Source of the DNA: JBDWFY01 sp965275915
GTDB lineage: Bacteria > Pseudomonadota > Alphaproteobacteria > Rhizobiales > Stappiaceae
Direction of reading: 5' to 3'
Length of the DNA: 64,000 bases
Assembly: GCA_965275915.1 (NCBI GenBank)
Contig: CBDHYI010000006.1
Location: 868,001 to 932,000 of the forward strand
This document shows positions 25,571-34,128 of the stretch, piece after piece. The notes under the pieces were generated by a model. It was given only the letters and a program-made list of their open reading frames with translations, had not been told where the DNA came from and did no database searches. The translations under genes and the position numbers were made by a program. The stretch's first letter is position 1. Each line of letters opens with the position of its first letter.

Positions 25571-26362
25571 CAGCGTTTCTCCCGCCCCTCACCCCATCAC
25601 ACCTGTTGGTGTCTTGTGCATTGCGTTGTTCAATAAGGCGATGAAAATCCTGCGTGATCAAGACTTTATTGGGAACCGGTTAGACAAATGGTGTCTCCGT
25701 CCGTATCGTCGTCGGCATGTGTTGCAAAACAGCAGCGATAATCGACACCGTCAAAGAACGGCAGGCCGACGCTGAACTGCATGGGACTATTAAAGTCATT
25801 CCTTTCCTGGTGAGCGGCACAAGACGGCTGACGACCCATCCAACACACTTTTTAGTTGGGTAAATATCTGCGCAGCAAAGCGGAATTTATCAGACCAAAA
25901 CCGGAACTTATGCAGTGCAAGCGGTTCTTGCGGAATTTTTTCAGATCAACAATTGAGGCAAATCTCTACTTATACGTGCATCAGCATGGCAACTTGAAGG
26001 CAACTCTGTGTCGAATAAAGGATATTATTCACACTTTGTTCTCACGAACGTGTGATGATTCTCACTCTTTTTTATCTTTTTTTCATGGGGTCAAGCAGAA
26101 CCTTCGTTTTGTCGACAGATAAAATTTTATCTTTTGTTTCAACCGCAAAGACAGTTTTTTGTGAGACGGTTCTCGCCACCGCAACAGCAGATTTTGGCTA
26201 ACTTCGCGTCAAAGGATGCAAATGCAATCTGCTATTGCAAGTCAATATGGTTAATCCCATGTATACTGGTAGCCGGCCAGTAGAGGTAAAACCCGTTGGC
26301 CAGAAACTGCAGAGCGTCATACTACGCCTGCAGAACACCGGAGGAGCCTGGGGAGGCACCTG
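25571..26362. other. Intergenic region, no supported gene
   Basis: This 790-base gap lies between divergent gltS and the exported protein gene. The longest frame (25856-26122, +) has no ribosome site and no recognisable product. GGGGAGG at 26353-26359 is the ribosome site of the next gene. Promoters for both flanking genes must lie here, but no clear consensus was found. Confidence 0.4.
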
Positions 26363-26974
26363 ATGAGAAGTGCAGTGAAAGCCATTGCTGTGGGGCTGAC
26401 AGCAATCGCGTTAAGTGGATTTTCTGCGCAGGCGGACGCATTAGAAGGGAAAACCGAGCGGCATATTCTTCGCTCAGACCGGCTTGCAGTGCTGGTTCAC
26501 ACACCCTCGTCCATTCCAAAACCGGCCGCTGACGGCTCGGAAATGGATATATGGATTGGCGAAGTCGAGTTTTCGGACCGCCGCGCCGTTTGGGTGGAAC
26601 TGATCGATTCCTATGGTGAAGTCGTTTACGACTCTGAAATCAAGCACAACGAGACGCATCTGTTGCCGGACGGTCGTGCGATCGTCGTGCGGGCACTTGC
26701 CGATGACAGCGATCCGCAAGTCGCCAAAGTCTATGAGGACCGCGTCACACCGGATGCCAATCTGGTCGTAACCCGCCGGATCGTTGATGACAGCGGCGAT
26801 CAGAAGACCTCGGTCGAATATGTTCAGGAAACGCAACCGGAAAAACAATCCACGATGATGACGATTGCCAAATTCGGCAATTCAGTCTGGGAGACAGTGA
26901 CACGGGTCGTGGGTGCGGCCGTCAGTTCAGTACAGGTCGCCTGGTCATGGATCGTGGACTCGCTGACGGCTTGA
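26363..26974 (+). CDS. Exported protein of unknown function
   Basis: The 203-residue protein begins with a Sec signal, MRSAVKAIAVGLTAIALSGF, cleaved after SAQADA. The mature region is beta-rich and acidic, with VHTPSSIPKPAADGSEMDIW and a C-terminal hydrophobic or amphipathic stretch (VVGAAVSSVQVAWSWIVDSL). The end could associate with a membrane. No family is recognised. A strong ribosome site (GGGGAGG) and a perfect terminator immediately downstream indicate a single-gene transcript. Confidence 0.7.
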   Translation: MRSAVKAIAVGLTAIALSGFSAQADALEGKTERHILRSDRLAVLVHTPSSIPKPAADGSEMDIWIGEVEFSDRRAVWVELIDSYGEVVYDSEIKHNETHLLPDGRAIVVRALADDSDPQVAKVYEDRVTPDANLVVTRRIVDDSGDQKTSVEYVQETQPEKQSTMMTIAKFGNSVWETVTRVVGAAVSSVQVAWSWIVDSLTA

Positions 26975-27007
26975 TCTTTGGACCGGCAGCGGGCCTCACC
27001 TGACACC

Positions 27008-27056
27008 AAAAAACCGGCAGTTCCGGGCATCTGATGTCTGGAACTGCCGGTTTTTT
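27008..27056 (+). terminator. Rho-independent terminator
   Basis: CCGGCAGTTCC (27014-27024) pairs perfectly with GGAACTGCCGG (27040-27050) and is followed by six T residues. Six A residues precede the stem, so it could also stop transcription from the other strand. It ends the transcript of the exported protein gene at 26974. Confidence 0.92.
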
Positions 27057-27320
27057 GATGTCTCTCATTGCCAAATCGGACGGATAATTGCTCTTTCCCA
27101 CAAAGCCGATCCGCGATGAGGCCGAAAATTAGAATTTATTGGCTTTGCTTTTCATGGAAACAAAGCGATAAAAGCAATCTAATTCAGAGTGATCAAAGGC
27201 AAGGCCAACCTCATTATTCTCCGATACGTTCTCAGAACAGGCAATCTCTCAGAGAAGGTCAGCGTTTTTCTGACCAAAAGACCATGAGGATGACCGTATT
27301 GAAAAAGAGACGATACTCCC

Positions 27321-28367
27321 ATGACTGTTAGAGAATCCGCCCTCGCCGCAATCGGCAATACACCGCTCATACGCCTTAACCGCGTCTCGGAACTGACGGG
27401 CTGTGACATCTACGGCAAGGCGGAGTTCATGAATCCCGGCCAGTCTGTGAAGGATCGGGCCGGACTGTTCATCATCCGCGATGCGGAAAAGAAAGGGCTG
27501 TTGCAACCTGGCGGCGTTATTGTCGAGGGCACCGCCGGCAACACCGGTATTGGTCTGACTATGGTCGCCAACGCTTTGGGCTACCGGACAATCATCGTCA
27601 TTCCCGAGACCCAAAGCCAGGAAAAGAAAGACACGCTTCGGCTGATGGGTGCGGAACTGATCGAGGTTCCGGCCGTCGGTTACAAAAATCCCAACAACTA
27701 CGTCAAAGTCTCAGGCCGCCTTGCCGACCAGATCGCAAAAAACGACCAGAACGGGGCCATCTGGGCAAACCAATTCGACAATGTCGCCAACCGCGACGGA
27801 CATATCGAAACGACCGCGCCTGAAATCTGGGATCAGCTCAACGGGAAAGTTGACGGTTTCATTTGTGCGGTCGGCACCGGAGGGACCCTGGCCGGTGTCG
27901 CTCACGGACTTCGGGAGCGAAACAGGACCATCAAGATCGGCCTTGCCGACCCGATGGGTGCGGCCCTTTATAACTATTATGCCAACGGCGAACTGAAGGC
28001 CGAAGGATCTTCCATCACCGAAGGCATCGGTCAGGGCCGGATTACGGCCAATCTGGAAGGTCTGGAAATCGACATGCCCTTCCAGATTCCCGATTCGGAG
28101 GGTATCCCGCTGGCCTTCGACCTTCTTGAGCATGAAGGCATGTGCCTTGGCGGTTCCTCAGGCATCAACGTCGCGGGCGCCATCCGGATGGCAAAAGAAC
28201 TGGGACCGGGGCACACGATCGTGACTGTTCTTTGCGACTTCGGCACGCGCTATCAATCCAAGATGTTCAATCCTGAATTTCTGCGGTCCAAAGACCTGCC
28301 GGTTCCGGCGTGGCTTGAGCGAAAAACGGATATCGACGTCCCGTTTGAAGAGGTGCCTACACAATAA
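27321..28367 (+). CDS. cysK: Cysteine synthase A (O-acetylserine sulfhydrylase)
   Basis: A PLP-dependent fold-type II enzyme that makes L-cysteine from O-acetylserine and sulfide in the cytoplasm. The Schiff-base lysine is in NPGQSVKDRAG (about residue 47). EGTAGNTGIGLTMVANALGY binds the substrate carboxylate, and CAVGTGGTLAGVAHGLRERN cradles the PLP phosphate. The end, SSGINVAGAIRMAKELGPGH and CDFGTRYQSKMF, is typical. At 348 residues it is a little longer than the classic 310-320, owing to a C-terminal extension. The ribosome site before ATG 27321 is weak. It is transcribed alone, with sseA (sulfur metabolism) four genes downstream. Confidence 0.93.
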   Translation: MTVRESALAAIGNTPLIRLNRVSELTGCDIYGKAEFMNPGQSVKDRAGLFIIRDAEKKGLLQPGGVIVEGTAGNTGIGLTMVANALGYRTIIVIPETQSQEKKDTLRLMGAELIEVPAVGYKNPNNYVKVSGRLADQIAKNDQNGAIWANQFDNVANRDGHIETTAPEIWDQLNGKVDGFICAVGTGGTLAGVAHGLRERNRTIKIGLADPMGAALYNYYANGELKAEGSSITEGIGQGRITANLEGLEIDMPFQIPDSEGIPLAFDLLEHEGMCLGGSSGINVAGAIRMAKELGPGHTIVTVLCDFGTRYQSKMFNPEFLRSKDLPVPAWLERKTDIDVPFEEVPTQ

Positions 28368-28492
28368 GCTTGCAAAGCGACGGCGGCGACCGTTCACACC
28401 TAACATGTTGTCTTGATGAGAATAATGCCACAGAACGGAAACAGTCTGTCATAATTCGTTCTTGTTGATACAGACAACCGGACCGGGCGCGC

Positions 28493-29941
28493 ATGGACAT
28501 TCTTGTCGACAATATCCATTTCATTGCCGTCACAATTTTCGCCTTTTATATGCTGGCCGGTGTCTGTGCCGTGCGGGAGATCATGTATGGACGAACGGCG
28601 CAGGGGTCGATTGCCTGGCTGCTGTCGCTGTTTTTCTTCCCGATCCTGACTGTTTTTATCTATCTGATATTCGGCTGGAAAAGGTTTGACGATTATCGGC
28701 GTCTGACAAAGGGTGAAATTTTACCGGACAAAGATGCGCCCGGCGGTCAAGGCTCCCCGGCCAAACGCCATACTGTTGTGTCCAGCGTCACCGGGCGCCA
28801 CTTTAAGGTGCTGACCAGCGCGGCCCCCATTCCCTTTCAGTCAGGCAATAAAGCAGACCTGCTGATCGATGGACACGAGACATTCGCGTCCATTTTTGAG
28901 GGGATCAGAGCGGCGCAGCACTATGTTCTGGTTCAGTTTTTTATCATCCGAGATGACCGGCTTGGCCATGAACTCGCCGATCTCCTGATTGAAAAGGCAA
29001 AAGAAGGCGTTTCGACCTATCTCCTCTATGACAATCTGGGCAGCAAAGATCTTTCCGGCCGTTATATCTTGCGCCTTTCAAAGGCGGGCGTTCAGGTTTC
29101 CGGCTTCAATCAAACGCACCCGATGTTGCGCCTGACCGGACCATTTCGGATCAACTTCCGCAATCATCGGAAAATCGTTGTCGTGGACGGCAAATCCACG
29201 TGGATCGGCGGGCACAATGTCGGCGTGGAATACCTTGGAGAAAACCCGGCGCTTGGCCGATGGCGTGACACGCATGTCAAAGTGACCGGCCCGGCGGCGC
29301 AGGCCGCCCAATTGTCTTTCGCGGAGGACTGGTTGTGGGCAACCGGCAAACCGCTGCCTGTGCAAAGTGAGACATTTACGGTTTCCGACAGCAAAGAGTC
29401 CGTCCTGGTTATGCCGACGGGACCGGCGGATGCCATAGAAACCTGCGCGGTAGTGTTTGCCGACCTGATTTCCCGGGCAAACAAGCGCATATGGATTGTG
29501 AGCCCCTATTTTGTGCCGGGTATAGAAGTCATCACCGCACTTTACGGCGCTCTGCTTCGGGGCGTCGATGTTCGGGTGCTTCTGCCCTCAAAACCCGACC
29601 ACCGCATCGTCTGGCTTGCGAGCACCAGCCATGCGGCCGACATGGTCGCAGCCGGCGTTAAGGTCTACCGCTACAATGACGGCTTTCTGCATCAGAAGAT
29701 TTTTCTGGTCGATGATGATCTTGCCGGCGTCGGCACCGTCAATTTCGACAATCGCTCCTTTCGGATCAATTTCGAAGTGACGATGTGGTTCGCCGAAAGC
29801 CCAATTGTTGCAGAGGTTGAGAAGATGCTTAAGGAGGATTTTGCGCAATCCGTTCCGGTCAAGGAGCCGAACCTTTATCATCGACCGTATTATTTCCAGG
29901 TTGCCGCGCGAGCGGCACGTCTGCTCTCTCCCATTCTTTAG
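28493..29941 (+). CDS. cls: Cardiolipin synthase, phospholipase D type
   Basis: The 482-residue protein has two N-terminal membrane helices (about 5-60), then two PLD domains. HKD motif 1 is HRKIVVVDGKSTWIGGHNVG and motif 2 is HQKIFLVDDDLAGVGTVNFD, each with the H-x-K-x4-D catalytic set. Bacterial Cls of this length joins two phosphatidylglycerol molecules to cardiolipin at the inner membrane. The start ATG at 28493 gives the usual short hydrophobic N-terminus. It follows cysK by 125 bases, probably with its own promoter. Confidence 0.93.
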   Translation: MDILVDNIHFIAVTIFAFYMLAGVCAVREIMYGRTAQGSIAWLLSLFFFPILTVFIYLIFGWKRFDDYRRLTKGEILPDKDAPGGQGSPAKRHTVVSSVTGRHFKVLTSAAPIPFQSGNKADLLIDGHETFASIFEGIRAAQHYVLVQFFIIRDDRLGHELADLLIEKAKEGVSTYLLYDNLGSKDLSGRYILRLSKAGVQVSGFNQTHPMLRLTGPFRINFRNHRKIVVVDGKSTWIGGHNVGVEYLGENPALGRWRDTHVKVTGPAAQAAQLSFAEDWLWATGKPLPVQSETFTVSDSKESVLVMPTGPADAIETCAVVFADLISRANKRIWIVSPYFVPGIEVITALYGALLRGVDVRVLLPSKPDHRIVWLASTSHAADMVAAGVKVYRYNDGFLHQKIFLVDDDLAGVGTVNFDNRSFRINFEVTMWFAESPIVAEVEKMLKEDFAQSVPVKEPNLYHRPYYFQVAARAARLLSPIL

Positions 29942-30044
29942 CCTGACAGCTCCAGATGACCCTTGCGAAGGCCGTATTCTCAATTAGGGTGGGGGCTGGG
30001 GGCCAGAGCCCGTTCACACCACCACATTCTGTTTCGGAGCACCG

Positions 30045-30764
30045 ATGACCACTGCCCTGTTATTTCGAGACGATGCCTATCTGCGCAGTTGCGAAGCGAC
30101 GGTAGCCGGTATCAACGACCGCGGCGGCATTCTGCTTGACCGGACTGTCTTTTACGCGACCAGTGGCGGTCAGCCCGGTGACAATGGTCATATTGAGTTG
30201 GCAGACGGCGACACGATAGAAATCGCAACAACCGTCTTTGGGGATGACAAATCGCAACCCATCCATGTACCGGCTGCCGATCAGCGTGTTCCGGACGTCG
30301 GCGAAACCGTTGTGCTCCATATCGACTGGAAGAACCGGTACAGATACATGCGCGCTCACACGGCCCTGCATCTTCTCTCGGTCGCTGTTCCCTTCCCGGT
30401 AACCGGTGGCCAGATTTCAAAAGACGGCGGGCGGCTTGATTTCGATATTCCTGAAGCCGGTCTTGATAAGGAAGACATCGCAGCAAGAACCAATGACCTT
30501 ATCGCGGGCGATCATGGCGTGACCAGCGAATGGATCACAGACGACGAGCTTGCTGCCAATCCCGACCTCGTCAAAACGATGAGTGTGAAGCCGCCGATGG
30601 GAAGCGGCAGGGTTCGCCTCATTCGGATCGGCGGGTCTGTCGATCTGCAGCCGTGCGGCGGAACACACGTGCTGTCGACACAGGAAATCGGAACCATAGG
30701 CATCCCGAAAATAGAAAAGAAGGGACGACAAAACCGTCGTGTCCGCCTCGCCCTTATAGATTAA
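30045..30764 (+). CDS. alaX: Alanyl-tRNA editing protein AlaX
   Basis: A free-standing homologue of the AlaRS editing domain that removes Ser or Gly wrongly attached to tRNA-Ala. The zinc site is formed by RAHTALHLL (H-x3-H) and QPCGGTHVLS (C-x3-H). YATSGGQPGDNGHIEL is the conserved substrate-binding GGQ-type loop. The length of 239 residues fits AlaX-M, without the C-terminal C-Ala domain. CGGAG lies upstream of ATG 30045. The stop is 23 bases before sseA, so the two form an operon. Confidence 0.93.
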   Translation: MTTALLFRDDAYLRSCEATVAGINDRGGILLDRTVFYATSGGQPGDNGHIELADGDTIEIATTVFGDDKSQPIHVPAADQRVPDVGETVVLHIDWKNRYRYMRAHTALHLLSVAVPFPVTGGQISKDGGRLDFDIPEAGLDKEDIAARTNDLIAGDHGVTSEWITDDELAANPDLVKTMSVKPPMGSGRVRLIRIGGSVDLQPCGGTHVLSTQEIGTIGIPKIEKKGRQNRRVRLALID

Positions 30765-30787
30765 AGCTCAACGTACCGGAGAGACGC

Positions 30788-31642
30788 ATGCCCACCTCAC
30801 ATCTTGTATCCACCGACTGGTTGCATGAGCATTTGAGTGCGCCGGATGTCATTCCGGTGGATGCCAGCTGGTATCTGCCGTCACAAAACAGGGATACGCA
30901 TGCGGAATTCCTGGAGGCTCACATTCCAGGCGCGGTCTTTTTTGATATCGACGCGATCAGTGATCCCAATTCGGACCTGCCGCATATGCTGCCGCCGACC
31001 CATGTTTTTTCCTCCAGAATGCGCAAACTGGGCATCGGAGACGGGCAAACACTGGTTGTCTACGATACGCACGGACTGTTTTCCGCACCCCGGGTCTGGT
31101 GGACATTCCGTATCATGGGCGTGGAGCGGGTCATGGTTCTGGATGGCGGCATGCCGAAATGGCGGGCGGAAGACCGGCCATTGGAGGAGGGACGCCCTCA
31201 CCGTCCGGAACGGCATTTTTCCGCGCGGCTGAACCACGGCATGATTGCTGCAGCCGATCAAATCAATAAAAGACTTGGAGAGGCCGGATTTCAGATCGCC
31301 GATGCCCGCTCACTTGGACGGTATGGCGGCGAGGAGCCCGAACCCAGGCCAGGCTTGCGCAGCGGGCATATACCCGGCAGCAAGAACGTGCACTACGCAC
31401 AACTGATCGATGGATCGGGCCGGCTGAAACCACTGCATGATCTGAGACAGGCTTTTACCGACGCGGGCCTTGACCTTGACCGTCCGATCACGACCACCTG
31501 CGGATCCGGTGTCACCGCGGCAATCCTGACGCTCGCGCTTTCAGAACTCGGCAAACAGGACGGTCAGCTTTATGACGGTTCGTGGGTCGAATGGGGTGGG
31601 CGCGAGGATCTTCCCGTTGAGACGGGAGCAGGCAAGCAATAA
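30788..31642 (+). CDS. sseA: 3-mercaptopyruvate sulfurtransferase (two-domain rhodanese)
   Basis: The 284-residue enzyme moves sulfur from 3-mercaptopyruvate to thiol acceptors or cyanide. The N-terminal inactive rhodanese domain (1-140) has EAHIPGAVFFDIDAISDPNS; the C-terminal domain (155-275) carries the catalytic loop CGSGVTAA, whose Gly-Ser-Gly is specific to mercaptopyruvate sulfurtransferases. The ATG at 30788 with GGAGAG upstream is preferred over an in-frame codon far upstream inside alaX. It is co-transcribed with alaX and convergent with the Pal-like gene. Confidence 0.93.
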   Translation: MPTSHLVSTDWLHEHLSAPDVIPVDASWYLPSQNRDTHAEFLEAHIPGAVFFDIDAISDPNSDLPHMLPPTHVFSSRMRKLGIGDGQTLVVYDTHGLFSAPRVWWTFRIMGVERVMVLDGGMPKWRAEDRPLEEGRPHRPERHFSARLNHGMIAAADQINKRLGEAGFQIADARSLGRYGGEEPEPRPGLRSGHIPGSKNVHYAQLIDGSGRLKPLHDLRQAFTDAGLDLDRPITTTCGSGVTAAILTLALSELGKQDGQLYDGSWVEWGGREDLPVETGAGKQ

Positions 31643-31696
31643 GCAGTTCCCTGCCCTAGGATATGGATCATCCTTGCAGGCCGTCAAAATGTCCGG

Positions 31697-32227
31697 TTAC
31701 TGCCGGGCCCATTCCTCAACTTCTTCGCGCAGATTCGCGATCACCCGACGGTTCTGCGATTTACAGGATATATCCGGGCAATCCCGCACAATCCGCTCTT
31801 TGCCGTACCCTTTGGCCCATAGCCGGTCAGCCGCGACGCCCTTCGAGATCAGGTAATTCATCGCCGCGTCCGCGCGTTGCTGCGACAGCGCAATATTTGC
31901 CGCGGCATCGCCCGGATCGTCGGAGAAGCCCTGCAGTTTCACTTTCCAACCCGGGTTTTGATTGAGCCAGGCAGCCTGACTGTCCAGTGTCACCTTCGCG
32001 GTGTTGTCAAGCGCCGACGAGTCGGCGGTGAAATAAACCCGCCGCCCCACATTGAGGATGAAGTCTTCTTCACTGCCGGCTTTCAAGTCAGTGTAGCCGG
32101 CAGCGGGTGCGTTGGTCACGTCAGGCGTGGTCACGGTCTCAACACTCTGACAGGCCGTCAGCGCCACCATTGCGAAAAGGAACCCTCCAGAGCGAGACAG
32201 GTTTCTGTTTGGCAAGAAATTCAGCAT
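31697..32227 (-). CDS. Pal-like OmpA-domain lipoprotein
   Basis: The 176-residue protein starts at ATG 32227, with GGGGG at a proper distance, rather than the upstream GTG at 32260. The signal ends in the lipobox LTAC. The mature part carries the OmpA-C/Pal fold: VGRRVYFTADSSALDNTAKV, LQGFSDDPGDAAANIALSQQ, RADAAMNYLISKGV and CKSQNRRVIANLREE, which bind the peptidoglycan diaminopimelate. The conserved HADERG of true Pal is FSDDPG here, and the tol genes are not beside it. It is therefore probably a Pal paralogue rather than the Tol-system Pal. The adjacent gene upstream is an L,D-transpeptidase. Confidence 0.82.
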   Translation of the reverse strand: MLNFLPNRNLSRSGGFLFAMVALTACQSVETVTTPDVTNAPAAGYTDLKAGSEEDFILNVGRRVYFTADSSALDNTAKVTLDSQAAWLNQNPGWKVKLQGFSDDPGDAAANIALSQQRADAAMNYLISKGVAADRLWAKGYGKERIVRDCPDISCKSQNRRVIANLREEVEEWARQ

Positions 32228-32278
32228 TCCGACGGCCCCCAATATTCTACTACTCTTCACATAGTTTATGCTGGTAAT

Positions 32279-32917
32279 TTACCCGGCGCTCGCCCCAATA
32301 TGCTCAAGAACAAGCACCTTGGTCCCGATCGGTGTTCGCTGGTAAAGATCAATTATATCTTCGGGGAACATCCGAATGCATCCGCTTGAAACATCATTGC
32401 CGATGCTCCAGGGCTCAAGCGTTCCATGCAGCCGATAGCCGGTGTCCCGGCCGTTGTTATAAAGATAAAGCGCTCTGGGTCCGAGCGGATTTTGGGGCGA
32501 ACCTCCCTCGACCAGCCGCGGAAGATCAGGTTGCCTTTTCAGCATTTCCGGCGGCGGCACCCAGCGTGGCCAAAGGGCTTTTCTATCGACCTGAGCGGTT
32601 CCATACCATTTGAAACCTTCACGGCCGACACCGACGCCATAGCGGAGTGCAGTGTCATTGCCCCAGATGATGTAAAGGAAATGATTGCGCGTGTCGACAA
32701 CCAGCGTGCCCGGGGGTTCGGGGCTGAAATATTTCACCATTTGCCGGTGCCATGTCGGGTGGATTTTCTTGAAATTCGTCACCCGGTAGGCGAAGCCATT
32801 GTCTTCCTTAACCCCGGAGAAATAAGCCGAGGCGGTCGCGCTCAAAGCCGGTGAGCTCGCTGCGAGAACCGCGCTGGCTGCAACACCGGCCAGGAACTTT
32901 CGTCTACCAATGGACAT
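32279..32917 (-). CDS. L,D-transpeptidase (YkuD) with Tat-like signal
   Basis: The 212-residue protein begins MSIGRRKFLAGVAASAVLAA, a twin-arginine-like signal. The YkuD catalytic motif is complete: YRLHGTLEPWSIGNDVSSGC followed by IRMFPEDIIDLY, with the nucleophile Cys in SSGCIR and the assisting His in LHGT. Such enzymes form 3-3 cross-links in peptidoglycan or attach outer-membrane proteins to it. The tryptophan-rich WYGTAQVDRKALWPRWVPPP loop is typical of alphaproteobacterial ErfK/YbiS/YcfS-type members. It lies 52 bases upstream of the Pal-like gene on the same strand; together they suggest a cell-wall anchoring unit. Confidence 0.9.
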   Translation of the reverse strand: MSIGRRKFLAGVAASAVLAASSPALSATASAYFSGVKEDNGFAYRVTNFKKIHPTWHRQMVKYFSPEPPGTLVVDTRNHFLYIIWGNDTALRYGVGVGREGFKWYGTAQVDRKALWPRWVPPPEMLKRQPDLPRLVEGGSPQNPLGPRALYLYNNGRDTGYRLHGTLEPWSIGNDVSSGCIRMFPEDIIDLYQRTPIGTKVLVLEHIGASAG

Positions 32918-33585
32918 AATCAGACACCCCTCCTTTCAGTGCGACTTATCATGCTCCGGTAAGAAGTCGCATTAGTGCTGATTATTGTCGCTAGGTCAAC
33001 CGCAAGAATTCGGCTTATTTTTGTCCGTTATTTCAATCTTGTTTCAAGTTCTTCAAACAGTTCAATGCGCTTGGCGAGAAAAACACACATCCGTTGTTTT
33101 CCAAGACTCCGATTGAAGCGGTCGCCCGGACGTGCGAAAACCGGAGCCGCGGCGATCACATCGATCCAATTAAACTCAAGTGTCGGACGGGCAGTCTTTA
33201 ATATTCGATCACGGCCCGAATTGCGGTCTTTTCAAGCAATCAACAAAGCGATAATTTAGTTAAAATTAAAATAAAAAACACACGAACGAAAATTACTCTC
33301 TGTATTATTGTTAAACATAGTTCAATATTATAATTTTAGCATATTATAAACTTCAATTTAACGCAATTTTAACATATTTAAAACGATATTTGCCGAATTA
33401 TTATTTTAATTATTGATATTATTTACTTTTTTTAACTCATGTGACGCGCCGCGGTAACCATACACAACAAAGTACTACTTTCTCCATATTTGCGTCCTTA
33501 TTCAACCATTATCGCAATGATATCAATGTGTTGCGAGGAGGTTCCCTTGTGGCCATGCGGGGCTGCGGCAAAAGGGGCTTCTAAT
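32918..33585. other. AT-rich intergenic region, no supported gene
   Basis: The 668 bases lie between divergent genes. From about 33240 to 33440 the sequence is strikingly AT-rich, with runs such as TTAAAATTAAAATAAAAAAC, unlike the rest of the window. It may act as a promoter or nucleoid-protein binding region for the repeat protein downstream. No RNA gene or coding frame is supported. Confidence 0.45.
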
Positions 33586-33993
33586 ATGGTCAAAAAGATT
33601 ACAACAATACTATTCGCAGCGTTGTTCTGCGGCTTCTTTGGAATTTCGATTGCTGCCGCAGAGCAGAATCCCAGTCCTGCGATAGACGGTGATACGGGCG
33701 AGGAGTACCCCGGTAATGATAACACCGGGGGGTCTGACGGCGACGGCGACAATGGTGACGGCGACAACGGCGATGGCGACAACGGCGATGGCGACAACGG
33801 CGACGGCGACAATGGCGATGGCGACAACGGCGATGGCGACAACGGCGACACAGGCTCCACGACATCAGCTGCGAGCACGTTTGGTTCGTCCAACTCAGCC
33901 AACCAGGAAGAAAGCTGCCGTAATTCGCTTGCAGGCGTTTTCTCAAAAACGCGTCGGTCCCGAGCATGCAGCGGCCCGTTCTTTCGCAACTAA
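33586..33993 (+). CDS. Secreted low-complexity protein with GDGDN repeats
   Basis: ATG at 33586 is preferred over 33490 because it begins a proper Sec signal, MVKKITTILFAALFCGFFGI, cleaved near AAA-EQ, with AAAGGGG upstream. The mature protein of about 110 residues contains seven tandem GDGDN units (33738-33845, 15-base repeats), then a Ser/Thr-rich linker and a basic C-terminus with two Cys. Dense Asp/Asn could bind calcium, but the units are not canonical RTX or dockerin motifs. A strong terminator follows. Function unknown. The repeat tract is prone to copy-number change. Confidence 0.65.
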   Translation: MVKKITTILFAALFCGFFGISIAAAEQNPSPAIDGDTGEEYPGNDNTGGSDGDGDNGDGDNGDGDNGDGDNGDGDNGDGDNGDGDNGDTGSTTSAASTFGSSNSANQEESCRNSLAGVFSKTRRSRACSGPFFRN

Positions 33994-34026
33994 AGCCCCT
34001 GTCTAAAGCTCACCGACCCAAACATG

Positions 34027-34062
34027 AGCCCGCCATCGGCTTTACCGAGCCGATGGCGGGCT
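34027..34062 (+). terminator. Rho-independent terminator
   Basis: AGCCCGCCATCGGCT (34027-34041) pairs perfectly with AGCCGATGGCGGGCT (34048-34062) over a 6-base loop, followed by TT. It ends the repeat-protein transcript and may also act on the convergent ABC binding protein gene. Confidence 0.85.
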
Positions 34063-34128
34063 TTGCATGTCACGGCGGGAAACCGGATGTTTTCCGAGAA
34101 GCTCCGCGTCCTTTCCTATCCGGTGTTT

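Noticed and set aside
33738..33845. GDGDN repeats as a CRISPR array or RTX domain
   Set aside because: The units are contiguous 15-base coding repeats without spacers, and the pentapeptide does not match the GGxGxDxxx RTX nonapeptide.
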